DNA of 64,000 bases from Rhizobium johnstonii 3841 (GCF_000009265.1 NC_008380.1:2857501-2921500); one strand, 5' to 3'. Positions 25,744 to 34,459 are shown, counted from the stretch's first letter. Notes: generated from the sequence alone by a model not told the origin. Numbers and translations are program-made.

Positions 25744-26526
25744 ATGAAACGCTTTGAACAGAAGACTGTCGTCATTACCGGGGGTAGCCGCGGCATCGGC
25801 GCCGCCATCGCCAGACGTTTTGCGCGCGAGGGCGCCAATCTCGTCGTCTCGGCCAACGAGGACCTGGTCCATAGCGTTGCCGAACAGATCCGGGCCGAAG
25901 GCGGCAAGGCGATCTCCTTCATCGGTGACGTCACCGACAAAGCGAGCGTCACCGCCCTCTACGATGCCGCCGAAAAGGAATTCGGCTCGGTCGACGTCTC
26001 GATCCAGAACGCCGGCGTCATCACCATTGCCCGCGTCGAGGACCTGACCGAAAACGAGTGGGACAAGGTCATGGCCGTCAACACCAAGGGCGTCTTCCTC
26101 TGCGCCCAGGAGGCGATATCGAGAATGCGCAGGCACAAGCGCGGCGGCCGCATCATCAACACCGCTTCCGGCCAGGCCCGTGACGGCTTTATCTACACGC
26201 CGCATTATGCCGCCTCGAAAATGGGCGTCGTCGGCATCACCCAGAGCCTGGCCAAGGAAGTCGCGACCGAGAAGATCACCGTCAACGCCTTCTGCCCCGG
26301 CATCATCGAGACCGACATGTGGGCCTATAACGACCAGGCATGGGGCAAGCTGCTCGGCAACTACGCCCCCGGCGAGTTGATGAAGGAATGGGTCGAGGGC
26401 ATCCCGATGAAACGGGCCGGCTCCGGCGAGGATGTCGCCGGCCTGGTTACCTTCCTCGCCAGCGACGACGCCGCCTATATCACCGGCCAGACCATCAATG
26501 TCGACGGCGGCCTGATCATGTCCTGA
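25744..26526 (+). CDS. Short-chain dehydrogenase/reductase
   Basis: 260 residues from the ATG at 25744 with AAGGAAAG upstream. NAD(P)-binding TGGSRGIG (about 11-18), IQNAGV in place of NNAG, catalytic NTASGQ serine and Y-AASK (PHYAASKMG), and C-terminal GQTINVDGGLIMS. It resembles sugar-alcohol or glucose dehydrogenases of the SDR class. Third-position GC is higher than in the neighbouring sugar locus. It follows the tpi remnant in the same direction and may belong to the same pathway, or may be an adjacent unrelated gene. Substrate unknown. Confidence 0.88.
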   Translation: MKRFEQKTVVITGGSRGIGAAIARRFAREGANLVVSANEDLVHSVAEQIRAEGGKAISFIGDVTDKASVTALYDAAEKEFGSVDVSIQNAGVITIARVEDLTENEWDKVMAVNTKGVFLCAQEAISRMRRHKRGGRIINTASGQARDGFIYTPHYAASKMGVVGITQSLAKEVATEKITVNAFCPGIIETDMWAYNDQAWGKLLGNYAPGELMKEWVEGIPMKRAGSGEDVAGLVTFLASDDAAYITGQTINVDGGLIMS

Positions 26527-26574
26527 TGCATGTCGCCCAAAAGTGCGCAGTGGTTTTGGGACAACGACATGCAT
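26526..26574. repeat. Short palindromic intergenic repeat (ATGCATGTCG type), copy 1
   Basis: ATGCATGTCG (26526-26535) and CGACATGCAT (26565-26574) form perfect 10-bp arms, with an inner CCCAAAA/TTTTGGG pair. A second, diverged copy lies at 61068-61116. The element resembles mini-repeats found in many rhizobial intergenic regions. It overlaps the stop codon of the dehydrogenase gene. Confidence 0.7.
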
Positions 26575-26724
26575 GGAAGGATCAAAGCACCAACGAAGCA
26601 CGGAAGGCGACCCGGTCGTCGCCTCCGTGTGAACAGTGTGTCCATCGGCGTTAGGGCAGCTTTGCATTTTTGCCGGGTCGAGTGACCTTGCCATCCGCCT
26701 GTTTTTGATCCTATCTTTGAAATG

Positions 26725-26869
26725 TTCTCGGGGCGGGGTGTAATTCCCCACCGGCGGTATCAGGAGCAATCCTGGAGCCCGCGAGCGCTTCCGGCACCTC
26801 CTGTCGGAAGGTCAGCAGATCCGGTGAGATGCCGGAGCCGACGGTATAGTCCGGATGGAAGAGGACAAC
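26725..26869 (+). ncRNA. FMN riboswitch (RFN element)
   Basis: The conserved RFN blocks occur in order: GGGGCGGGGTGTAATTCCCC then ACCGGCGGTA, AGCCCGCGAGC, CAGATCCGGTGAGA, CCGGAGCCGACGGTATAGTC and GGATGGAAGAGGA. It is the FMN-sensing aptamer upstream of ribB. Between the aptamer end and the ribB ATG lie 127 bases, including an ACTCC/GGAGT pair (around 26881-26896) that may form part of the expression platform. When FMN is plentiful the switch lowers ribB expression. The part from 26575 to 26724 shows no gene. Confidence 0.95.
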
Positions 26870-26996
26870 ACGGGCAGTCGCACTCCATCCGGGAGTCGGC
26901 TGACGTTTGTTCGCCCAAGGGCAGAAGGCTCGCTCACGGATTGAGCCGAGCAGACCATGTCAGCCCGCTGACATAACCCTTGAAAGGCCAGACAGC

Positions 26997-27632
26997 ATGA
27001 CTATCGCAAGAATTGAAGATGCCATATCAGCCATTGCCAGCGGCAAGATGGTCGTCGTCGTCGACGACCAGAACCGGGAAAACGAAGGCGATATCGTGGT
27101 CGCGGCCGATGCCGTCACCCCGGAAACAATCGCCTTCATGATGAACCACGCCCGCGGGCTCGTTTGCATTGCCATGGAAGGCGAGCGTCTCGATGCACTC
27201 GATATCCCGCTGATGGTGCCCAACAACACGGAATCGCACAAAACCGCCTTCACGGTCTCGGTCGATTATCTCAAGGGCACGACGACGGGCATTTCTGCGG
27301 CGGACCGCGCCGCCACCGTCCGCGCCCTCGTCGACGATCGCACAAAGCCCGACGAATTCGCCCGCCCCGGCCACATCTTTCCGCTCCGCGCCAACCCCCG
27401 CGGCGTGCTCGGCCGCCCTGGCCACACCGAAGCCGCAGTCGATCTCGCCCGCCTCGCCGGAAGGATCCCCGCCGGCGTCATCTGCGAAGTCGCCAACGAC
27501 GACGGAACCATGTCCCGCCTGCCCGAACTCACGCTCTTCGCCGAACGCCACAACCTCCCCCTCGTCACCATCGAGGATCTGGTCGCCTATCTCGAACGCC
27601 AGGCGGCAAGAGACATACGCGAAGTCGCCTGA
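26997..27632 (+). CDS. ribB: 3,4-dihydroxy-2-butanone-4-phosphate synthase (RibB)
   Basis: 211 residues from the ATG at 26997; an upstream open stretch to 26907 lies in the riboswitch leader. The enzyme converts ribulose 5-phosphate to 3,4-dihydroxy-2-butanone 4-phosphate and formate in riboflavin synthesis. Family marks are VVVDDQNRENEGDIV (acidic metal-binding loop, about 18-32), HARGLVCIAM, TTGISAADRAATVRAL and RPGHIFPLRA with GRPGHTEAAVDL. No RibA domain is fused. Control by the FMN riboswitch is visible upstream; a strong bidirectional hairpin follows. Confidence 0.96.
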   Translation: MTIARIEDAISAIASGKMVVVVDDQNRENEGDIVVAADAVTPETIAFMMNHARGLVCIAMEGERLDALDIPLMVPNNTESHKTAFTVSVDYLKGTTTGISAADRAATVRALVDDRTKPDEFARPGHIFPLRANPRGVLGRPGHTEAAVDLARLAGRIPAGVICEVANDDGTMSRLPELTLFAERHNLPLVTIEDLVAYLERQAARDIREVA

Positions 27633-27639
27633 TCGACGC

Positions 27640-27673
27640 CTTAGTTGCGGCGGCATAGCCCGCCGCAACTAAG
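27640..27673. terminator. Bidirectional hairpin between ribB and the convergent dehydrogenase
   Basis: CTTAGTTGCGGCGG (27640-27653), loop CATAGC and CCGCCGCAACTAAG (27660-27673) give a perfect 14-bp stem seven bases after ribB. No T-run; likely stops or protects both convergent transcripts. Confidence 0.65.
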
Positions 27674-27716
27674 AACGCCGAAGCGATGACCGTGACGGCA
27701 CTGTCCCTTGCTCGCC

Positions 27717-28484
27717 CTATGTCCGGCTGATCGAAACGCCGCCATCCGCCAGCATTGCCGTGCCGGTCACGAAGCTTGACATGTCGGAGGCGAGGAAAAG
27801 CGCTGCATTGGCGATCTCGTCGGGTTGCGCCATGCGTTTCAGCGCATGCAATCCCTCCACGAAGGCGAGCACTTCCGGCGTGGCATCGGGCGCGTTGGTG
27901 ATGCTGGCGGGTGTGTCGGTGCCGCCGGGAAGCAGTGCGTTGACGCGGATCTTCTGCGCTCCGAGTTCAGCGGCGAGCACCTGCACGAAGCCGATCAAAC
28001 CCGCCTTGCTCGCCGCATAGGCGGCCATGCCGGGCATGCCAACGGTGTGACCGACGAAAGTCGAGGTGAAGATGAGCGATCCGCCGGCTTTTCCCATCGC
28101 CGCCGACTGGTACTTGGCGCCGAGGAAGGCGGCGGTGAGATTGGTCTCGATCGTCTCGTGCCAGCCCTCCAGCGACAGCCCGGCGACCGGCCCCATCTCA
28201 CCGAGGATGCCGGCATTGTTGAAGGCGATGTCGAGCCCACCGAAGCGCGAGACCGCCGTTTCGACGAGCCTTGCCTGCAGCGCCTCATCCTTGACATCGC
28301 CTGATATGGCGACGGCCTGACCACCCTCCGCCTCGATTTCCGCGATGACGGCATCGAGCGCGTCCTGCCGCCGGCCGGTGACCACGAGCTTGGCGCCTTG
28401 CCGCGCAAAGAGTTTCGCCGCCGCGCGGCCGATGCCGGAGCTTGCGCCGGTGATGATGGCGATCTTGTCGTTGAGAAGTGTCAT
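27717..28484 (-). CDS. Short-chain dehydrogenase/reductase
   Basis: 255 residues from the ATG at 28484 (MTLLNDKIAIITGASSGIG), with AGGAGAG upstream. The cofactor motif TGASSGIG, NNAGILGEMGP, catalytic TSTFVG serine region and YAASKAG are present, and the C-terminus has SSFVTGTAMLADGGVSISR. A classical SDR of unknown substrate, read towards ribB. Upstream lies a 329-base gap before a divergent exporter gene. Confidence 0.88.
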   Translation of the reverse strand: MTLLNDKIAIITGASSGIGRAAAKLFARQGAKLVVTGRRQDALDAVIAEIEAEGGQAVAISGDVKDEALQARLVETAVSRFGGLDIAFNNAGILGEMGPVAGLSLEGWHETIETNLTAAFLGAKYQSAAMGKAGGSLIFTSTFVGHTVGMPGMAAYAASKAGLIGFVQVLAAELGAQKIRVNALLPGGTDTPASITNAPDATPEVLAFVEGLHALKRMAQPDEIANAALFLASDMSSFVTGTAMLADGGVSISRT

Positions 28485-28813
28485 ATCGATCTCTCCTGGG
28501 TTGTTGCGAGATCTGAGATGCTCAAACATCAGGCGATGCAGCCACCCGTTTCCCGCGCAGGAAGAGAAAAACGCCTATGGCCCGAACCGGCAGCGCGACG
28601 GCGCGTCCTCATCGACGCGTTGATTGCGGCGTCGGAACTGTCGGAATTCAGCTTATAAAACGGAGATTTGCCTGGACTTCCACCCACACGCCTGCGTTGA
28701 CACCGGCGCCATTGTGCACCGCGTCATCGATTTATGCTTGGTGTGACATTCATCCGATTCCCTTGATGCATCTTCGCGACTAAAAGGAGCGCACAGGTAA
28801 CGGGAATCTCTTC
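28485..28813. other. Divergent intergenic region
   Basis: No gene supported between the dehydrogenase and the DMT exporter. A 21-base stretch at 28614-28634 (TCGACGCGTTGATTGCGGCG) resembles 27633-27652 just after ribB, differing at three positions, and may be a chance or short duplication. Confidence 0.35.
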
Positions 28814-29722
28814 ATGCCGCGGTCACGCAATACTGAGGGCGCCATCTATATGAGCTTGGCGATGGCCGGCTTTTCCGCGAGCGACGCCCTGTCCAAATCG
28901 GTGATCGCCTATATGAACGCCGGCGAAATCATGTTCCTGCGCGGCCTCTTCACCAGCCTGCTCGTCTATCTGATCGCCTGGAAAATGGGCGCGCTGCGCT
29001 CCTGGCGAGTCATGCTGCAGCCGATGATCATCTTCAGGATCATCTGTGAGACGCTCTCCGCCGTCACCTATATCACCGCGCTCGGCATGATGCCGATCGC
29101 CAATGCCTCGGCGATCCTGCAATCGCTGCCGCTGGTCGTCACCTTCGGAGCGGCGCTCTTCTTCGGCGAGCCTGTCGGTTGGCGGCGCTGGTCGGCGATC
29201 CTCGTCGGTCTCGTCGGCGTAATGATCATCATCCGCCCCGGCCCGGAGGGATTCACCGCCGCCGCCCTCCTCTGCGTCGCCGCGGTGCTGACGACGGCCG
29301 GCCGCGATCTCGCCACCCGGAGCATCAGCCCGGAAATTCCCTCGCTGATGATAACCGTCATCACCGCCATATCAGCCTCCTTCTTTGGCGCGCTCCTTAT
29401 CCCGGTGCTCGGCGGCTGGCAGCCGGTCAGCGCTAACGCGCTTGGGCATCTCGTGCTCGCATCGGTGCTGGTGCTCGTCGGCTACCAGTCGGTCATCCTC
29501 GCCATGCGCACCGGCGAAATCTCCTTCGTCGCGCCATTCCGCTATACCAGCCTGATCTTTTCCTCTCTGCTCGGCTTCCTCTTCTTCGCCGAAGTGCCTG
29601 ACAGCTGGACGCTCGTCGGGGCTGCGATCGTCATCGCATCCGGCCTCTATACGTTCTATCGTGAGGCCAAGCGCCGTTTGTCGCCGATTGCGCAGGAATC
29701 CGCGCCGCGCGCGCCGGTTTGA
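28814..29722 (+). CDS. DMT-superfamily transporter (EamA domains)
   Basis: 302 residues with ten predicted membrane segments in two EamA repeats (about 10-140 and 150-285). Typical phrases are NAGEIMFLRGLFTSLL, ALGMMPIANASAILQSLPLVVTFGAALFFGEPVGWRRW and ISFVAPFRYTSLIFSSLLGFLFFAEVPD. Such proteins export amino acids or other metabolites; the substrate is unknown. The gene ends nine bases before mobA in the same direction. GGGA lies eight bases before the ATG. Confidence 0.9.
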   Translation: MPRSRNTEGAIYMSLAMAGFSASDALSKSVIAYMNAGEIMFLRGLFTSLLVYLIAWKMGALRSWRVMLQPMIIFRIICETLSAVTYITALGMMPIANASAILQSLPLVVTFGAALFFGEPVGWRRWSAILVGLVGVMIIIRPGPEGFTAAALLCVAAVLTTAGRDLATRSISPEIPSLMITVITAISASFFGALLIPVLGGWQPVSANALGHLVLASVLVLVGYQSVILAMRTGEISFVAPFRYTSLIFSSLLGFLFFAEVPDSWTLVGAAIVIASGLYTFYREAKRRLSPIAQESAPRAPV

Positions 29723-29731
29723 GGAAGGATC

Positions 29732-30361
29732 ATGGCTGAATTCTCGTTGGATAAATCTCATATAGCGGGCGTCGTGTTGGCCGGCGGCCGTTCGCAGCGC
29801 ATGGGCCGCGACAAGGCGGGCGTGATGCTCGGGGCCGAGAGCCTGCTCCGCCATGCGCTGACCCGCCTCTCGCAGCAGGCCTTGCACGTTGCCGTCAATG
29901 CCGATGCCGCCGCCGAGGACGTGCCTGTCGTTCCCGACCGTTTTCCCGGCAAGGCCGGACCGATGGCCGGCATCCATGCCGCCATGGTCTATGCCGCCGA
30001 CCTGCCCTCGATCACCCATGTCGTCACCGTCTCGGTCGATTGCCCATTCTTCCCGGCCGATCTCGTCGCCCGGCTGGCGGCAGCGATCGAGCACCCGTCG
30101 CAGATCGCCATTGCCGCCTCCGAGGGCCGCAGCCATCCCGTCTTCGGGCTCTGGCCGGTGACGCTGGCCGCCGATCTCGAAGCCTGGATCGCCACCGACG
30201 AGAAGCGCCGCGTACGCGACTTCCTGTTACGACATGACGTTACGGAAGTGGCGTTTCCGCTGCATCCGACCCGTGCCAGCCTGCTCGATCCCTTCTTCAA
30301 CATCAACACGCCTGATGATCTCGTCGAGGCGGAACGCTGGCTGGAGGCCCTTCGCGCATGA
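29732..30361 (+). CDS. mobA: Molybdenum cofactor guanylyltransferase (MobA)
   Basis: 209 residues. It transfers GMP from GTP to molybdopterin to make the MGD form of the cofactor. The nucleotide-binding signature is VLAGGRSQRMGRDKA (about 14-28); FPGKAGPMAGIHAAM and VSVDCPFFP with the metal-binding aspartate follow. GGAAGGATC precedes the ATG. It overlaps mobB by four bases (ATGA) and so is translationally coupled to it. Confidence 0.95.
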   Translation: MAEFSLDKSHIAGVVLAGGRSQRMGRDKAGVMLGAESLLRHALTRLSQQALHVAVNADAAAEDVPVVPDRFPGKAGPMAGIHAAMVYAADLPSITHVVTVSVDCPFFPADLVARLAAAIEHPSQIAIAASEGRSHPVFGLWPVTLAADLEAWIATDEKRRVRDFLLRHDVTEVAFPLHPTRASLLDPFFNINTPDDLVEAERWLEALRA

Positions 30362-30879
30362 CCGCACCGAAAATCTTCGGCATCGCCGGCTGGAAGAACT
30401 CAGGCAAGACGGGGCTCGCCGTCCGGCTGGTGACGGAGTTCACCCGCCGCGGCTACAAGATCTCGACGATCAAGCACGCCCATCATGATTTCGACATCGA
30501 CAAGGTCGGAGCCGACAGCTATCGCCACCGCCAGGCCGGCGCCCACGAGGTCACCATCGTCTCCGGCACCCGCTACGCCATCATGCACGAGCTGCGCGGC
30601 GCGCCAGAACCTGAATTCGAGGAGATCCTCGCCCGCCTCGCGCCCTGCGATCTCGTGCTGATCGAAGGCTACAAGCGCGAACCGATCCCGAAGATCGAGG
30701 CCCGCCGCCTGGAGGCCGCCAATCGTGAACCGTTGGCGCCGAGCGATCCCCATATCTGCGCCATCGCCGCCGATCATGCCGTCATGGATACGGCTCTGCC
30801 GGTCTTCGATCTAGACGACACAGGCGCCATCGCCGATTTCATCGCTGACATCGTCGCCCTTGGACAGGCGAGGCTTTGA
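30358..30879 (+). CDS. mobB: Molybdopterin-guanine dinucleotide biosynthesis protein MobB
   Basis: 173 residues with a P-loop GWKNSGKT (about 8-15) and the family phrases STIKHAHHDFDIDK, DSYRHRQAGAHEV and DLVLIEGYKREPIPKIE. GTP-binding accessory protein for MobA. Its last 69 bases overlap, antisense, the 3' end of the hybrid histidine kinase gene. Confidence 0.93.
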   Translation: MTAPKIFGIAGWKNSGKTGLAVRLVTEFTRRGYKISTIKHAHHDFDIDKVGADSYRHRQAGAHEVTIVSGTRYAIMHELRGAPEPEFEEILARLAPCDLVLIEGYKREPIPKIEARRLEAANREPLAPSDPHICAIAADHAVMDTALPVFDLDDTGAIADFIADIVALGQARL

Positions 30880-32973
30880 ACCACCTGCATCGCCGCCGGA
30901 TCTAAGAAGCGGAACCTTTTCGCTTGCCATCGCCTTGGCGATTTCCTTGGCAAGCTGAGCCTGATCATAGGGCTTTGCCAATCTCGGAAGATCGATATCC
31001 GTGCCGGCAGGAAGATCGGCGTAACCTGTCGCCAGCACCATCGGTAACCCCGGATGAATGTCACGCGCGGCCTGGGCAAGCTGTGCGCCGGTCATGCCAG
31101 GCATCGAATAGTCGGTGATGACAAGGTCGAAATGCTGACCGCTGCTGATCAGTTCCAGCGCCTGCGCGCCGGAATTTGCCTCGACGACCTCGTGGCCGAG
31201 ATCTTCAAGCATGTCGACCGAACTCATGGCGATTAAGGCATCATCATCGACGAGCAGGATCTTCAGTCTTGATGCAGCTTGCGGGACGGGCAGCTCCGCC
31301 TCGGCTGGCTGCTCGGGGCGCCGTTCGGTCGCCGGAAGCCACAATTCGGCAATCGTTCCCACTCCAAGCTCGCTGGTCAGACGAAGTGCGCCGTTGAGCT
31401 GAACGGCAAGTCCGTGGATCATCGATAAGCCCAGACCCGTGCCCTTTCCGAGTTCCTTGGTCGAGAAAAACGGATCCACCGCCTTCTTCAGCGTCTCCGC
31501 GTCCATGCCGGTGCCGCTGTCGGCCACCGCCAACACAAGATAGGCTCCCTTGCCGAGAGCCTCATTGCCAGCAACCTGCTCCTTGCGCAGCGATATGGAC
31601 AGCGTCCCGCCATCCGGCATCGCATCGCGGGCATTGACCGCAAGGTTGAGCAGCGCCAATTCGAGCTGGTTCGCGTCGACCAGCGCCGGCGGCAGGGTTG
31701 CCGGCAGGATGGTTTCGATGCTGATCGAGGATCCGACCGAGCGCCGCAGCAGGTCGTTCATGCCCGAGACCAGCTCGGCCAGATCGACGGGCTTGACCTG
31801 CAGATCCTGCTGTCTGGCAAAAGCCAGCAGCCGCTGCGTCAGCGCCGCCCCGCGCCGCGCGCCCTGAATCGCCCCGTCGACCAGACGCGTCGCTTTGGCA
31901 TCTCCGCCAACGTGCTTGCCGAGCAACTCCAGATTTCCGAGAACGACCATCAGCAGATTGTTGAAATCGTGGGCGACGCCGCCGGTCAGTTGGCCGATCG
32001 CCTCCATCTTTTGCGATTGGCGAAGCTGCTCCTCGGCTCTTTCGCGCTGGGCGACTTCCTCGAGCAGGGTCTGGTGAGCGGCGTTGACCTCTTTGGTCCG
32101 TTCCCTCACACGTTCTTCGAGAGTTTCATTGAGCCGCCTCAGATTTTCCTCGATGGTCTTTCGGACGGTGGTATCGGAGCAGACGCCGACGAGTTTTCTG
32201 GCGGAACCATATCTGTCGGAATAAAGTTGCGCGTGGACCTCGGTCCAATGCAGCGATCCATCCGGCCAGATCGTCCTGTGCTCGATCGAATAGTCGCGTC
32301 CGGTATCGATCGTCTGGCGCAGGCGTGCCAGCACAAGATCCCGGTCGTCGGGGTGGATGCTTTCGATCAGATCGTCGCGAGTCACATCATCGTCCGGCTT
32401 TCGGCCGAAGATTGCCTTGCAGGTGGCCGAGGCGGACAGGGCCATCGAGGACAGCTCCAGCTCCCACGCCCCGAGACGACCGGCGGCGAGCGCCGTTTGC
32501 AACCGGCGCTCTCCCTCGCCCAGAGCCTCAAGCCGGGCTTGCGCCTCATATTGGCGCAGGCGCCCCTTTAATGCGGTCCGGGCAACGCTGATGAAGGAGG
32601 TCGCATGGAACGGCCTTTCCAGGAAGGTGACGTTGCCAAGAACCTCGGAAAGCCTCGCAGCGGCCGGATTTCGTTCAGGCCCGCCGCCACGCGTGGTGAG
32701 CACGATGAATGGCAGATCCGACCAGCTCGGTTGGGCCGAAACCCAGGCGGCGATCGGCTTGAGATCGCTCGAGCGAACGGCCTCTTCCGTCAAGACGCCA
32801 AGCGCGATGTCATCGCTGAGCGATGACGCGAACATAGACAGGTCGGTGGCAGCGATCGATGCCAATCCGGCTTCATCGACCAACGATCTCGCCACCCAGG
32901 CATCGCGACCGGCGGGGGTGTAGATCAATGCTTTCGGTTTTCCGGAATTAAGAATTGCCGCTATCCCCGCCAT
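30811..32973 (-). CDS. Hybrid histidine kinase (pseudo-receiver, PAS, HisKA, HATPase, REC)
   Basis: 720 residues, soluble. Order: an N-terminal receiver-like domain (about 15-140; FIVLTTRGGG and FLERPFHATSF) that seems to lack a clear phospho-acceptor; a PAS domain (about 155-270; FGRKPDDDVTRDDLIESIHPDD); a coiled coil; HisKA with the phosphorylated histidine in GGVAHDFNNLL; HATPase with NLAVNARDAMPDGG and GKGTGLGLSMIHG; and a C-terminal receiver with DDDALIAM, the aspartate in LVITDYSMPGMTG and the lysine in RLAKPYD. It starts inside the end of the KaiC-like gene (26-base overlap), so the two are co-expressed and probably work together. The 3' end overlaps mobB tail to tail. Confidence 0.93.
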   Translation of the reverse strand: MAGIAAILNSGKPKALIYTPAGRDAWVARSLVDEAGLASIAATDLSMFASSLSDDIALGVLTEEAVRSSDLKPIAAWVSAQPSWSDLPFIVLTTRGGGPERNPAAARLSEVLGNVTFLERPFHATSFISVARTALKGRLRQYEAQARLEALGEGERRLQTALAAGRLGAWELELSSMALSASATCKAIFGRKPDDDVTRDDLIESIHPDDRDLVLARLRQTIDTGRDYSIEHRTIWPDGSLHWTEVHAQLYSDRYGSARKLVGVCSDTTVRKTIEENLRRLNETLEERVRERTKEVNAAHQTLLEEVAQRERAEEQLRQSQKMEAIGQLTGGVAHDFNNLLMVVLGNLELLGKHVGGDAKATRLVDGAIQGARRGAALTQRLLAFARQQDLQVKPVDLAELVSGMNDLLRRSVGSSISIETILPATLPPALVDANQLELALLNLAVNARDAMPDGGTLSISLRKEQVAGNEALGKGAYLVLAVADSGTGMDAETLKKAVDPFFSTKELGKGTGLGLSMIHGLAVQLNGALRLTSELGVGTIAELWLPATERRPEQPAEAELPVPQAASRLKILLVDDDALIAMSSVDMLEDLGHEVVEANSGAQALELISSGQHFDLVITDYSMPGMTGAQLAQAARDIHPGLPMVLATGYADLPAGTDIDLPRLAKPYDQAQLAKEIAKAMASEKVPLLRSGGDAGGSKPRLSKGDDVSDEIGDGACVV

Positions 32974-34459
32974 CGGTCGCGAGGAGCGGCGTTGAGGTCG
33001 CGATGAATTCGGGAACGCCGCGAAGCACGCCCTGGAACCCGACGAGAGGATCTCCGAACCTCAAGCCGGACGTGTCGATACGATACTCCCGGATGGTATC
33101 CTCGTGAAAGCCGGTCCTCTTCTTGATCACCGAGACGGCCCGCCGCACCTTTCCCGCAGCCTCGAAGTAGCGCAGCAGAATGACGGTGTCGGCGAGATAG
33201 GTGACGTCGACAGGGGCCTTCATGTCACCGACCAGCCCGTGTTGGGCAACGGTGAGAAAGGTGTTGGCCCCTTGCCTGTTCAAATATTGCAGCAGCTCAT
33301 GCATATGAAGGATCAGCGAATTCTCATCCGGCATCGAAGCCTGATAACCGTTGATGCTGTCGATGATGACGGTTTTCGCATCCGACTTGTCGACGCAGCT
33401 ACGCACCCGGTGGGCAAATTCGCCCGGCGACAGCTCGGCGGCATCGAGCTGTTCGATGTGGATAAGACCCGCGTTCCGCATGACTTCGAGATCCATTCCG
33501 AGCGCCTTCAGCCGCGTGAAGAGCAGGCCTAGCTCCTCGTCAAAAATGAAGGCCGCCACTTTCTCGCCGCGCGCGACCGCGGCCACCAGGAACTGAAACG
33601 AGAACGTGCTTTTGCCGGTGCCGGCAGGACCAAGGATGAGTGTGCTGGAACCTCGCTCCAGTCCACCTCCGAGAAGCAGATCGAGTTCCGGAATATTGCA
33701 GGAAATCTGATCGCGGGCGTAGCTCGACCTGTGTTCGGCGGCGACAAGCCGCGGAAAGACGACAACGCCGCCAGTCTGAATGATGAAATCGTGATAACCG
33801 CCGCGGAAGGCCTGTCCACGATATTTTATGATCCTGAGACGTCGGCGTTCGGAGCCGTAGCTCGGCGCCATCTCTTCGAGATGGATGACTCCGTGCACGA
33901 CGCTATGCACCGTCTTGTCGAGCACGTCGGAGGTCAGATCATCGAGCAGAAGGACTGTCGCCCCTTGTCGGGCAAAATAATGTTTGAGCGCGAGGATCTG
34001 CCGGCGGTAGCGTAGCGAGCTTTGCGCGAGCAGCCTTATCTCCGACAGGCTGTCGAGAACCACGCGACGTGGCTTGATCCGCTCGAAAGCGGCAAAGATT
34101 TCCTTCGTCGTCTCTCCGAGTTCAAGATCCGACGAATAAAGCAGGCTTTGCTGCTGGTCGGCATCCAGCAGGCTTTCCGGAGGCACGACCTCGAAGATCT
34201 CGATATTGCCATCGATCACCATGCCATGCGATGCGGCCCCGGCCCGGAGTTCGCTCTCGGTTTCCGAAAGGGTGATGTAGAGCCCCTGCTCGCCGAGCCG
34301 CGCACCTTCGATCAGGAACTGCAGCGCGATGGTCGTCTTGCCCGCTCCCGGATTTCCCTCCAGGAGAAACACGTGCCCCGGCGAAAGGCCCCCCGCCAGA
34401 ACTGTATCCAAACCGGACACGCCGGTCCGAGCTTTCGTGGCAGGTGCCGCAGTATTCAT
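32948..34459 (-). CDS. KaiC-like double-domain ATPase
   Basis: 503 residues with two RecA-type KaiC domains. P-loops are GNPGAGKTT (35-43) and GPAGTGKST (277-285); VVLDSLSEIR and VIIDSINGY are the Walker B strands. The cyanobacterial autophosphorylation pair Ser431-Thr432 lines up with Thr420-Tyr421 here (VTYLADTVILL), from memory of the KaiC sequence. No kaiA or kaiB lies nearby. Outside cyanobacteria, KaiC homologues are often paired with a histidine kinase as here and are thought to act in signalling or stress adaptation rather than in a clock. Translation is coupled to the kinase gene by a 26-base overlap. Confidence 0.93.
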   Translation of the reverse strand: MNTAAPATKARTGVSGLDTVLAGGLSPGHVFLLEGNPGAGKTTIALQFLIEGARLGEQGLYITLSETESELRAGAASHGMVIDGNIEIFEVVPPESLLDADQQQSLLYSSDLELGETTKEIFAAFERIKPRRVVLDSLSEIRLLAQSSLRYRRQILALKHYFARQGATVLLLDDLTSDVLDKTVHSVVHGVIHLEEMAPSYGSERRRLRIIKYRGQAFRGGYHDFIIQTGGVVVFPRLVAAEHRSSYARDQISCNIPELDLLLGGGLERGSSTLILGPAGTGKSTFSFQFLVAAVARGEKVAAFIFDEELGLLFTRLKALGMDLEVMRNAGLIHIEQLDAAELSPGEFAHRVRSCVDKSDAKTVIIDSINGYQASMPDENSLILHMHELLQYLNRQGANTFLTVAQHGLVGDMKAPVDVTYLADTVILLRYFEAAGKVRRAVSVIKKRTGFHEDTIREYRIDTSGLRFGDPLVGFQGVLRGVPEFIATSTPLLATDGGDSGNS

